Assembly (NCBI GenBank): GCA_037501455.1
Contig: CM074856.1
Coordinates: forward strand, 94,438,001 to 94,502,000
Source: Lantana camara
Lineage: Eukaryota > Streptophyta > Magnoliopsida > Lamiales > Verbenaceae
Reading direction: 5' to 3'
DNA: 64,000 bases
Part shown: positions 47,588 through 59,187 of the stretch, piece after piece
How the letters are laid out: each line of letters starts with the position of its first letter
Position numbering within the stretch: the stretch's first letter is position 1
Notes under the pieces: model-generated
The model's database searches: none
Told to the model about the DNA's origin: nothing
The model's input: only the letters and a program-made list of their open reading frames with translations
Translations under genes and position numbers: made by a program

Positions 47588-48978
47588 TGTAACACCCTAA
47601 AAGGAGGATGCCACATCCCCCGCACTAAGACCCAGACCCGATCACGAAATGGGAAGTCCATAACCTAATCTGAATCAAAGCGAACGGGAGACCAACTCAC
47701 ACACTAGGCTAAGCGGATCTAACTCGACAAACTCAGAGCGCGGAAGCAAATTAAATCAATCATCAACGAACAGCGCAAGCATTTAAAACAACAAGCAGAA
47801 CAGGTGATGGGTTCAACTAGCATAGATACCTAATCCCGAATATCAACATACATAACAGGTGATGGGTTCAACTAGCATAGATACCTAGTCCCGAATATCA
47901 ATTCATAATCCAACATAATAAACAACATAAGTATCATCATAATATCTAATAACATCCACTAACCCCACACGGGTTTAAGTCTAAGTAGAACATAAATATG
48001 ACCTTCAAATGTGAAACATAAGTACATAACATAAGTAGACTGTGCGACAAATGCATCCTAATACCAACAAGACTGATAAGTATGACTCAGAAGACTGACT
48101 TCCGCCTAGCTCAAGCCAAAAGGAAACCTGCAAACTAAAAGATAAAACGAGGGGTCAGTCAACTGACTGAGTGAGGGGGCTAACGCACACCCACAATATA
48201 AATATAAAGAGCATAACACAGAATAAAAGGATGGACTCATGAACCGAGGATAGGTGTTGCATACCAAAACATTTCGAAATAACCCAAATAGATATAGATA
48301 TAGGTTCAGAAACCATTTTCCAGAAAGACTTTATCCCAATTCATAATTCCATAACAGAATAGAACACATGCTCGGAGAGTACGAGCTTCCCACCTTTACT
48401 CCTCATAACAGAATAAAACGGAAATATAGAAATAAGTCCCTCCTCAACTCCAGTGATGGGAGAGCCACGCGTTGGCCCTAACCATCTATAATAAAACCGT
48501 CTAAAATAGACTCGACCTCAAGGGGTAGCGAACCCACAAGAGTCCTCCCCGGCCTTAACCGAAGGCTCAAGATACACGCCTCCCCTATCTCCCTGAGTCG
48601 CGCAATGATATCTCAAATGGAACATACGCACATGGTCGAAACCCCGACGACCCTAACCGTCCCGGGGGATCCATTACCCGTAGCTCCTTGAATCCACAAC
48701 AGAACAGAACAAAACAATACATAGGTCAATCTTTCATGGCAATATCACTACAGAATCATAACACAACTGAATTTTCCAAAATAACTTACATATGCTTCAA
48801 AACTCATTTTACATATATTCCCACGCTGTGGAACTTAAGCCCTCGGGCTCCCACCCACGTAGGATGCACGCACAAGGTTATAAACATATCATATCCAACA
48901 CATATATATTTATAATAAAGTATACTCGCATGCAAGGATAGAAATCAGCATGTAAAGGCCATAGGTCAATAACTATAC
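47588..48978 (-). mobile_element. D-family LTR F, left (3') part
   Basis: Plus-strand start TGTAACACCCTAAAAGG, then a CCACATCCCCCGCAC block shared with C, D and G. It is split at 48978 by element E with TATAC duplicated. Reading minus, the acceptor AG is at 48129-48128 and a CAGTC..GACTG hairpin at 48156-48169. A 55-bp tandem duplication lies at 47801-47910. Confidence 0.85.
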
Positions 48979-51721
48979 TGTAACGCCCCGATTTTTCCAT
49001 TCAGGTGTTATGTGATATTATATGGTACTTTATAATTTTATAATATTATATGTATTATGTTTTCATAAACTTATATGAAATTAGTGTTAACGTGAAATTG
49101 ATATGAATTAATTGATAATGTGATTAATTGCTCATATTTGACTTTAATTGTTCTCTATTTAAATATGAGGACTTATTTGCATAAATCCTTTGGAGTTACT
49201 TGATCATATTCCATGAGACAGTACTTGATTGCATACACTCATATATTAGAAGGACTTATTTGCAAAGATTGATCACTTATGCATATATTTGGAAGACTTT
49301 GGATATATCACTTTATCTCTTCCATTTCATTCTATAGTTTCATCAAAATCACACATACACACACACTTATATACGGTTGAAACACCAAGAGGAGAAGGAG
49401 GAATTTCATCTCATATTTCAAGCTAGGATTCAAGGAAGATTGCATGCTTTGAAGCTTCATCATCATCATACCATCATCTCATCCATTTTCTCTTCATATT
49501 AAGGTATAAATGGAGATCTTGTTTGAATTCTTAAGTCATATGTGATGTAGGGTTTAATGTTTAGGTGATGATTCCTTGGTTATAAATGTTTAGAAGCATG
49601 CTTATGATCATTAGCCTTGAAAGATTGCATGAGAACTTTGATTTATTTGAAGGTTGGAAGCATGTATATTTATATGGGGTTTTCTTGATGAATATTTGAT
49701 ACTTTGATGTATATTTCATGGTTTAATTGTTGTATAGGTGTAGTATAATGTGTATTTGTGGTGTTTGATCATTTGTTATGGATTGAATTTGAGTTCTTTG
49801 GTTGGTTTGGGGTGTTTGGCCGAAATCCCCTGTTTTCCCCTGTTATTTTTCATCCAGCGCCTTCCCAAACGCCCGTTTCACTACCCAGAATTTCGTCCAG
49901 AGGCTTCCCAAAAGCCCGTTTGGCACTATTACAGTTTTTAGACCAATTTTCAAACGGGCGTTTCTCCCTCATACGAACTCCAAATGACCTAATTTTTGAA
50001 CCATTGGAAACCTATTGAAGTCTAGAATAACCCGAAATTGGACTAAGCTCAATATCTTTTGTCATTGGTGAGATATTATCGATTCTTGTTGGTGTCGCTA
50101 CTTTACCGACAAACTGCAATCACCCAACTTCAACCCTACGCCATTTTCTCCTCGCTTTGAATTAGAAAACGAGCCATATATCATTTTAAAGGTATACTTG
50201 TCTAGTTTCATTCCCAATAAAAAACACCCAATTGCAATCTCTAGAACTTTAGATATTTCCCTTTTTCCACAGCTTGGTCATTTTAAAAAATTCCCGGTTT
50301 TTGCCAAACTTCACCAAAACCCTTGTTATTGCGTTCCTTTCACTTTCTTAGCTCCCATATGTGACTTATATGACTTTTATAATTACTTAATTGATAATTA
50401 TGCTCCTATTTGACACTTCTTGATACTTCATTTGGGAATTTGGGCACATTCATAATAGTTATTGATTGTAAACCCATGATTGACATCGCATGATTTTGCC
50501 GTTCGTCTTAGATGGGTCATACGAGTCGAGTCTCATGTAAACTTGTCCTTGTTACACAGATCACGGTCCCAGATTCGAGGAGCCTGCTCTTTAGAGTTTC
50601 TTTCCACTTTTGTTGGTTGGTGAAGGTGAGGTTTTAATTTCTAGTTATGGAACCCTTACAACCCTTACGTGATTTTTGGCCAAAACGTATCTATATATCT
50701 ATAGTTTTCGAACCTTATGATTTTCAAATGATTTCACAAAAATGGATTGATTGATTGATTGATTGACGAATTGATTGTTTTGGCGAGTAACTATTGTTCA
50801 CGTTGGGCCCGAGGGTAGTGTATTGAGCCAACCGGGAAAGCAAGGGCTGACGGGTAACTCTTGCACTATCCTCACCGTTGTGGGATCACCTCTGAATCCA
50901 CCAGGAGGTTTGGTGGAGGAAGAAACCCCGTGCGTGGGAGTCATGTTCCCGACGTACACCATGATTGGATGGCTGGGTCTTACAAGCCCACCATCACCCG
51001 GAGGAAGAAGGATTTATTGATTAAAATTGCTAATTGTGCACGGAATTGTTTGTGTGATCACCTAATCCACTAATAAATTGAAGTATTATACACAGTCGGT
51101 GAAAGGTTAGAGATTTGCCCTCACTCGTCGGGCCACAAATTGATTGTATTGAATTGATTGAATTGATAAAATGGATTAGTTGTAACCTCTGGCGATATTA
51201 TCTCTTCTTTTCTAAATCGTGTTGTTATTTTCCAAAATTATTACCCGAGATTATAACTTGTATTTATGTGCGTAGATATTTATTTATACCCCTCGTTCAG
51301 TCCCTGTTGGACTGACACCTCAACCTTTCCGCTTTTGCAGGTTCGTGCTAGGCGGGAATTAGAGTCTAGCCTGTCTTTTATTCGGGTCTAGCACTTCACC
51401 TTCATATTTTGGCTCATGTATTGATACTTCTTATATTTTGTATTATGCCTTACCTAATGTTGGAGGTGATATTGTATTGTATGAAATGTTGGTATCTATT
51501 AATAAATATGTAAATATGGTACCTATAAGTATTGAATGTTATTGCTTCCGCTTTTATTGATACAATTGTTTAGTGGTGTTAATTGAGGGTACCCGCCTAG
51601 CTTTTGAGTTTTTATTGTCTCCCGTTCGCTATAGTTTCGGTTCATGTATGAATTGCCCATTTCATATGTGGATTGAGGTTATAGTGTGGGGGATGTGATG
51701 CCTAGCGTTCCGGGTGCTACA
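48979..51721 (+). mobile_element. Element E, 5' LTR (2743 bp)
   Basis: It starts TGTAACGCCCCGATTTTTCC and ends GGGTGCTACA. Donor AAG|GTATAA has GT at 49504, a CCAAACG palindrome cluster lies at 49855-49975, TTTTGGCCAAAA at 50674-50685, CAGTCC-CTGTT-GGACTG at 51298-51314 and TTGCAG|GTT ends at 51340. The predicted intron is 1837 nt. It is 63 bp shorter than its 3' partner because of lost palindrome units. Confidence 0.94.
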
Positions 51722-53274
51722 TCCTAAGGTGGTATCAGAGCCCGGTTTCAAAACCGCGGTTCTAATGTCAGGTCTTGTGAGTCTAGGTCGAACGGTATAG
51801 GATTAATTGATAATTTGTGAGTCTTGCATTTTATTTGGAACTAATTGAACTTATTTCAATATTATTTGAACTTATTTGAATTACCTGAACATCCTTGAGC
51901 TACTTGATGACTTGTACCTGACCTTGATTTATGTTACTACCTGGTGATTAATTGACCTTCTATGGCTTGGAATTTATATATTTAATGTGTTTTACTTTAA
52001 TTTAGTTGAATTAATTTTTGCATTTTCCATCAAATATGTGTTTAAATGCTAATTATGTGCCATACGCAATCATTAACCCCATGCATCTATATTTGAGGCA
52101 AGTTGTGATTATAGGCTACAAAGATCATATCAAATCACGGCCAATTTCGATAACAACACTAATTTACCGTCAGCTCCTTCGCTCGCTTTGAAGTTACAAG
52201 GAACGCACCGAAAGTATACAAAAGAGTTTGGGAGTCATGGTTTTCTTGATGGGGTTATGCTTCGAAGGTGAGGATCCGGAATAAAAGGTTTGAACTGTGG
52301 AATGATTTACAAGTTCTAAGGAGATTAATGAACATTTGAAGAGGTGAAGTTGGGGGTATGATGTTTAACCACCACAAGATTAACATATACCTCATGTCAT
52401 ATGGAAGGTTAGATAATTGGACTCCACGGGACTGTCTAAACTGAGGAATGGAAGGAGAGAGGTCTTGGAGGTATTAAATTCGAGAATTTAGTCAACAAGG
52501 AAGGAAAATCCTTGAGTTTAAGGTAAAATAGGTTGTCGGAAAATCAATAACAGGGGTAGCTAAGGAAGAATTTCAAGTAAATTGATCCGGTGGAAGTTAA
52601 GCTGGGCAGGAATAAGAGGAAAGTAACTCAAATGATTCGGTCAAGATCAAAACTTGGGGATTAAGTTTCGGGATGAATTGAGACATTTTCGACCTTGGAA
52701 CAAGATTTAGATTAACTTGGGAAAAATTAAGAAATTGGGCCATTTTGGGCTTCTAAAGATGATAAATTGAAAGGATTGAACAACGAGGTAATTGATGTAG
52801 ATCTACAAGAATTGAGATATCTGGATTTCGGGTTAAGAAAGCAGTCGGATGGAAAGAGTAAGAGAACAATTAATAGGGAGATTGCTAGTTCGTGGCAAAT
52901 CAAAGAACTAAAGATTCTATCTTCGGTTAAATTGAGTTGACATTTGGATCCAAGATGAGTTGCTATATAGTGAGGTTAAACTGGGAGATATGGAGCAACA
53001 AATGGAAACCGTGAAGAAAGACAAGTCATACAACCAATCCAAGTTCAAAAGAGCAAATTGAGGGGAATTTAACCGAGGTAACGCCTAAATGAAGTTGGGA
53101 CAACAATGGGACATTCGTTCCTTGAGAGAAGTTGGGATACTACATTCATAAGTGGAAAAGAATTTGAATTCAAGAATTTCAATTTCGGATTATAAGGTTA
53201 TACATGTGGTACGAGGAAACTTGGATCAAGGAGTTCGTTATGATAAAGATTCGGGAAAACATCTAGACCTTGGG
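51722..53274 (+). mobile_element. Element E interior, left part
   Basis: Begins with the PBS and continues as purine-rich non-coding sequence similar in style to A2. It is cut at 53274 by solo LTR G (TTGGG duplication). No coding domain was found. Confidence 0.85.
51730..51741 (+). promoter_or_regulatory. Primer-binding site, initiator-Met tRNA (E)
   Basis: TGGTATCAGAGC, eight bases after LTR E. Confidence 0.93.
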
Positions 53275-55069
53275 TGTAGCACCCCGCACGTGAGGCACCA
53301 CATCCCCCGCACTATGGCTCAACACGAGTAACGAAACAGTAAATCCGCACCCGTATCAAACCATAGCGAACGGGAGACAAACATAAAACCTTCCTAAGCC
53401 AGGCGGAGCTAGACCCTGCAATGGTAACCAAACCACAATATATAATGCATGGCCAAGCCCAAATACAAACATACAAACCAAAACCAGAATTTGGGCTCTT
53501 CAGGCCTCTTTTAAAACATAACAAAACCCAGTAAAAGCAATTCAATAACAATTACATAAATATTCAGGTTCATGATATACAGAAACGAATCATACAAACT
53601 TCCAAAACATGAGTGAGTGCAGAGACTCTCCTAACCTAACTTGACCAACTTAAACTCAACAAAACTCCGCCTAGCTCGAAACTCCAAAGCCAAACCTGCA
53701 CACTAAAGTGTTGGGGAGGGGGAAGGTCAGTCTCTAGAAGACTGAGTGAGCAGGAGCGATACGTATATATATAAGAAACATGCACATGCAAGTCATAAAT
53801 TCCGAGTAAAGTTTTTATTTGGAATTAGTTCCCAAAAAGGGCAAGAAAATAGATAAACAATGCTCGACTTTTATGACTAATTCATATTAAATTCATTACT
53901 TTCATAAATCATACATATAAGGCTCGGCGAGTGAGCGTGCACAATCTCCAACCAAACTCCGACCGTGTACGACAAATATCATTAATATATTGATTAGGCG
54001 ATCATGCAATATATCATAATACACACAAACCATAAATCATGTCATAAACACATGCGTTTGGGCGATCCGGATCCCGGCCTTGCCGCACGGTGCATAATCA
54101 TATCATAACATATACATAAGAAAAGGCATAAATCATAACCAACCTTCTTCCTCCGGGTGGTGGACGGGCTTGCAAGACCCGGCCACCGGTTCATACATGG
54201 GCTAATGGGGGTACATGAATCCCCCAAGGGCACTCAGCTCCCATTCCTCGCTAAAACTCCTAGCGAGGGCGGTATCACCGTAGTTTGGTTGGGACTAGTA
54301 TATGGGATCCCCGTCAGCCCTTGCTTCCTCGGTTAGCCACATATACTAAGTCCCGGGGCCCGAACAAGCATAAATATAAATATGTCTCGCCAAACGTTTC
54401 AATTCATAAGTACATATCATAATTCATAAATCATTGGAAAAGGGTTTACTCGATCAATATTTACTCGATAACTTTACTTGAAAAGTAACATATATGTATA
54501 ATCATAAGGTTTTGGCCAAAGCTTTTCACATAAGGGTTGTAGGGTTTAATACGTAGCTAAAATGAAAACACCCTCACCTGAACCGTGACGAACAAGGAAC
54601 GAGTTACCAAGTGCCCGAACGATCAAAATCTCTCCACCCTGGAGATAAACTGTACAAAAGACAACATGACGTGTTCGTGAGACTCAATACTCTAAATGAA
54701 CCATAAATGACGCTCGGCAATGAAGTGAATATGACATGAATGCATAAATGATCATATTATATCAATAAAATGTTCATGTGCACGATTAAGAAATTTAAAA
54801 CATATAATCAAATCATTCATTCATATGTTTCATTCAATTTCATAAATTCCTAAATTCATATTTCATAATTTCATAAATTCATAATGCATATCAATTAATC
54901 CGTGAATTCATTTAATAATCATAACACATAATATTCATATTCACAATTAGGAATAAAAGAAATAAAACGTTCAATCAATAGTCGGTAATTAAATACGCGA
55001 AATGGAAAATCAATTAATTTCAAGAATTGAATTAAATCAAATAATATTTAAAATATATAATAAATACAT

Positions 55070-55340
55070 ATATAATAATAATAAACATATATAATATAAT
55101 ATATATATAATAATATATAATCATATATATATATATAATATATATATACGTACTCATGCATAGATATATATAAATATATAGTATATGCATGTAATATATC
55201 ATATATATTATACTACATATAATTACTCACCCATGCATGCAATATAAACACAAACACACACCTTACATATATATATATACACAGCCATGCATACACACGC
55301 ACACACATTACACAAACCATGCATATATATAATGTAATTA
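55070..55340. repeat. AT-rich low-complexity tract in LTR G
   Basis: Irregular TATA/ATAAT runs, CACACA runs and ATGCATG words. Short frames through it are repeats of tyrosine/isoleucine or valine/cysteine and are not genes. Confidence 0.85.
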
Positions 55341-55504
55341 TAAATGCATGCAAGGAACACAAGCACACTCAGTAAAAGCAGCAGCAACCACATTCCTGTA
55401 TGCAACAACACAAACGCACAGATAACGCACAGCAGCAGCAACAGTCATGGATACAAATAGCAGTAGCAGCAACAGGAAAACGTAGAAGAGTTCAAGCAAA
55501 ACGG

Positions 55505-55560
55505 GGTGACACCCCCGTGTCACCCTCCAAACCTAGACCGAGACACCCCCGTGTCTCGGT
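55505..55560. repeat. Palindrome pair in LTR G
   Basis: Perfect arms GGTGACAC around CCCC (55505-55524), and perfect ten-base arms ACCGAGACAC around CCCC (55537-55560). Degenerate ACGCCCGT words follow to about 55630. Confidence 0.9.
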
Positions 55561-58500
55561 ACAGAAATTCCAGCCCACAAGGCACCCCCGTTCCCTGCTG
55601 GAACGGGCAGAAATGGAACGCCCGTGCTACGCACCAGCAACTCCAGTTACAGACAGCACAAAAGAACGCAGAACAGGGCAGGAAAAAGGCAGCCATTTCC
55701 AGCAAGAAAGAAGGCAACAAAGCAAGGCATAAATGGCAACAAAACTCAACACAACACAAGCTAAAAGACCAAGGAAGCTGACAGCAAAAGCATGAAGGAA
55801 TATTAGCAGTTTTGACAGCAAAATCCAGCGTGAAAAACAGGGCGAAACGCGAAGAAAAACAGGGCAAGCTTGAACTCAATTAATCCGATTTCATTCAGGT
55901 CCATAAGTCCCTCAAATGCACAGCAAAACAACATGAATTCAACAAGTAAATCAGTCCCAAACAAGCTCACACAAGAAGGCAACCGTACGTGACTTCCAAG
56001 CGAAATTTTCTCAAAGATGTCATAAATGATATATCATAAATATCCCAACAACCACGAAATCAATGACCATAAATGATATGAGGATGTCAAAACAATCAAT
56101 CTCAAGCTTGGAATCAATCAAAATCATTGAGAATCGAAGAAGATCAAGAATTTGCCCAAAAACTCTTATTTTCGGAAAAACGCCCAAAAATGAAGAAACC
56201 ATGCTCAAATTCATGAATGAAAGGGTGGAAATGATCAGAATTAAACATATAATACAACCCTTAACTTACCTTGTTGATTGGTTGAAGTTTGGATGAGATT
56301 TGAGCTCCAAAATCTCCAAGGATGGAAGGTTACGGGACTGGAATGAAGAACAGTAGCTTTGGCTGAGTTTTGGGGATTGTGTGAGGATAATCTCGGTCAA
56401 GGCTTGTTATGTCATGATAGATGGTTGAGTTAGGGTTTCAAAGAATCAAACCATGGTTAATTTGGTTATGGTTTGGACAAGATATGGCTGATTTTGTACA
56501 ACAAGGTCAAATTGGTCTCCGTTTCTTTTTTTGGTTGGATTTCGGAGTTTCAAACGACTTAGGAAAAATGTAAGGCTAAGTTTACTAAACTCGAATTTTC
56601 GTTACAAGTTCAGCGGAGTTGACGGAACTCGAATCCGAGTTCCCGAGCTCAAGATATTAAATTCGGAACCAAGGGTACGCTAAGTGCTCGTTAGCCCCCG
56701 ATTTGGTTCCTCAATACAAATTAAATCCGTTAACATAACAAATGAATTCGAAAATATAAATCGAGCATAAAATCATATTCATAACACATATATTTGCGAC
56801 ATACTACAAATTCGTGGCATTTCAATATCATTTCATATAGGAACGAAGCTCAAAATAACCAACGTGCACAAATTATAGTTCCATGCATAAATTATAATTT
56901 GCATGCATAAATTATGATTTCCATGCACATAATATAATTCCCATGCACATAATTTAAATAAATAAATTAAATCTAATATTAATTAAATCAAATTAAGTCA
57001 ACGTATAGATTTGAATAATTAATTAATATGGTTAAACATGATTAATTAGCATAACATTTAATTAGCATAATCAATAAATTAATAATAATTAAAGAAATAT
57101 ATATATATATTATATTACGAGATATAATTAAAATAATAATAAATTAATATAATAACAATTATAACAAAATTAAATATAAAACACGTAAAAACAATTAATC
57201 ACATAATTAAATAGTTAAATTGCGCAATTTAGAAACAAATATAACATTTTAATAAAATTGAAAAACCGGGGTGTTACATTGGGAACCATGACATAGTTAG
57301 GTTCAGGAAATTTCAAAATCAAGCTATGAAAATGTACAAGTTGATGCTAGAGGATTCTGAAGATTTAGAAGGCCGTGGGAAAACTAGAGATGATCAACAG
57401 ACCGAGACAAGCCTGTAATTTAACCAACGAAGAATGGGTGCCGGATTAGAACCTAGCATTACTACGGTGACAGGTTCAATGCATTCATAAGCACGTGCAT
57501 TATATGTTGTATTAATTTAATTTTACCTTTTATTTATGTATGTCACCCTAATTGTTATTCAAGGTTGTCTACTTGATATATTAAGTATATTGTTGGAATT
57601 ATTTAAATTTTTACTTAAATGCATATCTTTAGTAATATAATTGTTCCAACGTGTTGCACTCTCAAATTGTTTGTAAGTGTAAAATGTATATTAACATTTT
57701 AACCGGCATGCATTATTTAGTGTTTATTGTCAATAGGCTCTCTCTCCACTGTTATTTTACTATCGTTTTGACCAAGGTTATATTGAGTCAAGAGGTGGGA
57801 GGAAATTTGTATTTGGGTGCATGAAAGTACTATGGGTTTATCCCTTGGAACAAGGATCATTAGATACATGGCTCAACCCGAACCGTTTACCTTGGAAGAG
57901 TTAAATTACAAGAAGTGAGAATTTTGGCTGAGACAGAGTAGAGCAGGTTCGAGTATTTTAAAGGAATTATTTTATTTTATTTTCTTAAGGGGGAGAGCCG
58001 GCTCAGAAACGATTTAAAGCCAATGTTGAACCTCAATTGAGAAGGTTGGAATTTCAAGAAAAGTGGTTTTCTGGAACCCTCTATTGGAACTAGAAGGAGT
58101 CTTTTGTCAAGGCCGAGAAGTAGGAGCCAATGTGGTGAATACTATAGAAATTTTCACATTGAACTGAAGAGGAAACAATGACTTTTATGAGTTAGTTGAG
58201 CCTACTCTGATTAAAGACGAGAATTCTACAGGGAAGGTGACCGTCATTCAAGATCTGCGTGAAATGATCCAAAAGGTGTTACGCTGCTACAAGGACATTA
58301 GATAATAACAGTTTGATAAAATTATCGTATACACAGAAGCTAATGTAAGATTCAATTCAACCGGGGTTAGAAATGAAACACTTAGGTGGAAATGCATTAA
58401 AAGAACAAGACGAGCTAACTGTCGAGAGTTGAAAAGGGGTGAAAGCTGAGATGAAAGCCCAACAGGAATAAAAAGGGCTACTGGCTCGTTGGAGTTTCAT

Positions 58501-59014
58501 GAAAAGTTTGAAACACTACCAAGATGAAAGGCTAGAGTTTGAATTATTAAACGAATACCGGGCATCCGAAAAGTTGATTATAACGTATAATGAAGACAAG
58601 TATAAATTGTGGAAAGAACGAGTTAGTTAGGGAAGCTAAGTATTCATTCAAGTGCTGAAAGTTTGGAGTGTTATGCTAGGAAGGATAAAGAATTTAACGC
58701 GGAATGAAGATTGAGGGATTATCAGATTAATTACATCGGGAATTTGATGCATGGTAGTACGAGGAGAAGGAATCTTAATCAAAGAATCAAGTATTCAACC
58801 AAATTGTTACCCTGCAGGAACTTCGATCAATGGTGAACGGTACACATAAGCATACATATCATATACATCTCGGACTTTATTGATGTTGTATGTAATTTCT
58901 TGTTAGTTGCAAATTGGAGTGGTACTTATGTGAGTAATATGTTTCTACTTGCCTATGTGATGTTCATGTGAATGATACTACAATCTGTTTCTTTGAATTA
59001 CTTTCGTGCGTGTG

Positions 59015-59119
59015 TGAGAGACGGGGTTCTCTCATTTCTTGTTGTGAGACGAGGTTCTCTCATTATTTGGTGAAAGACGGGGTTCTTTCATTTCTTGTTT
59101 AAGAGACGGGGTTCTCTTA
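59015..59119 (+). repeat. CGGGG-loop hairpin array, E
   Basis: Four units with arms GAGAGA/TCTCTC, GAGA(C)/TCTCTC, GAAAGA/TCTTTC and AAGAGA/TCTCTT. The loop CGGGGT is kept in three and reads CGAGGT in one. Arm changes in units 3 and 4 are matched on both sides. Confidence 0.88.
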
Positions 59120-59150
59120 TAGTGTATGCATCATTTTGAAACTCGACAGT

Positions 59151-59187
59151 GGACCTGGGGACCAGGTCCTTTTAAAGGGGGGAGATT
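59151..59187 (+). promoter_or_regulatory. PPT with upstream hairpin, E
   Basis: GGACCT (59151-59156) pairs with AGGTCC (59164-59169) around GGGGACC, then the purine tract AAAGGGGGGAGA. It abuts the 3' LTR start at 59188. Confidence 0.82.

Larger units (their letters stand above)
53275..57278 (-). mobile_element. Solo LTR G, C family (4004 bp)
   Basis: Plus-strand start TGTAGCACCCCGCACG, end GGGGTGTTACA, flanked by TTGGG (53270-53274 and 57279-57283). It is close to LTR C in length and sequence but clearly diverged. Reading minus, the donor CAAG|GTAAGT (GT 56269-56268) matches the plant consensus; acceptor AG is at 53697-53696 and the hairpin at 53728-53744. Palindromes at 55505-55560 differ in arms from most of C's. 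There is no interior or partner LTR, so it is a solo LTR left by recombination. Confidence 0.92.
57284..59187 (+). mobile_element. Element E interior, right part
   Basis: Non-coding continuation after G. It contains two copies of the GGTGAACGGTACA-type motif (57462-57510 and 58831-58865), the CGGGG-loop array (59015-59119), and the PPT hairpin with purine tract (59151-59187). Confidence 0.85.

Noticed and set aside
55502..55879. Overlapping frames of 91-119 codons in LTR G
   Set aside because: They sit over the palindrome cluster, appear on both strands, and have no partner in LTR C.
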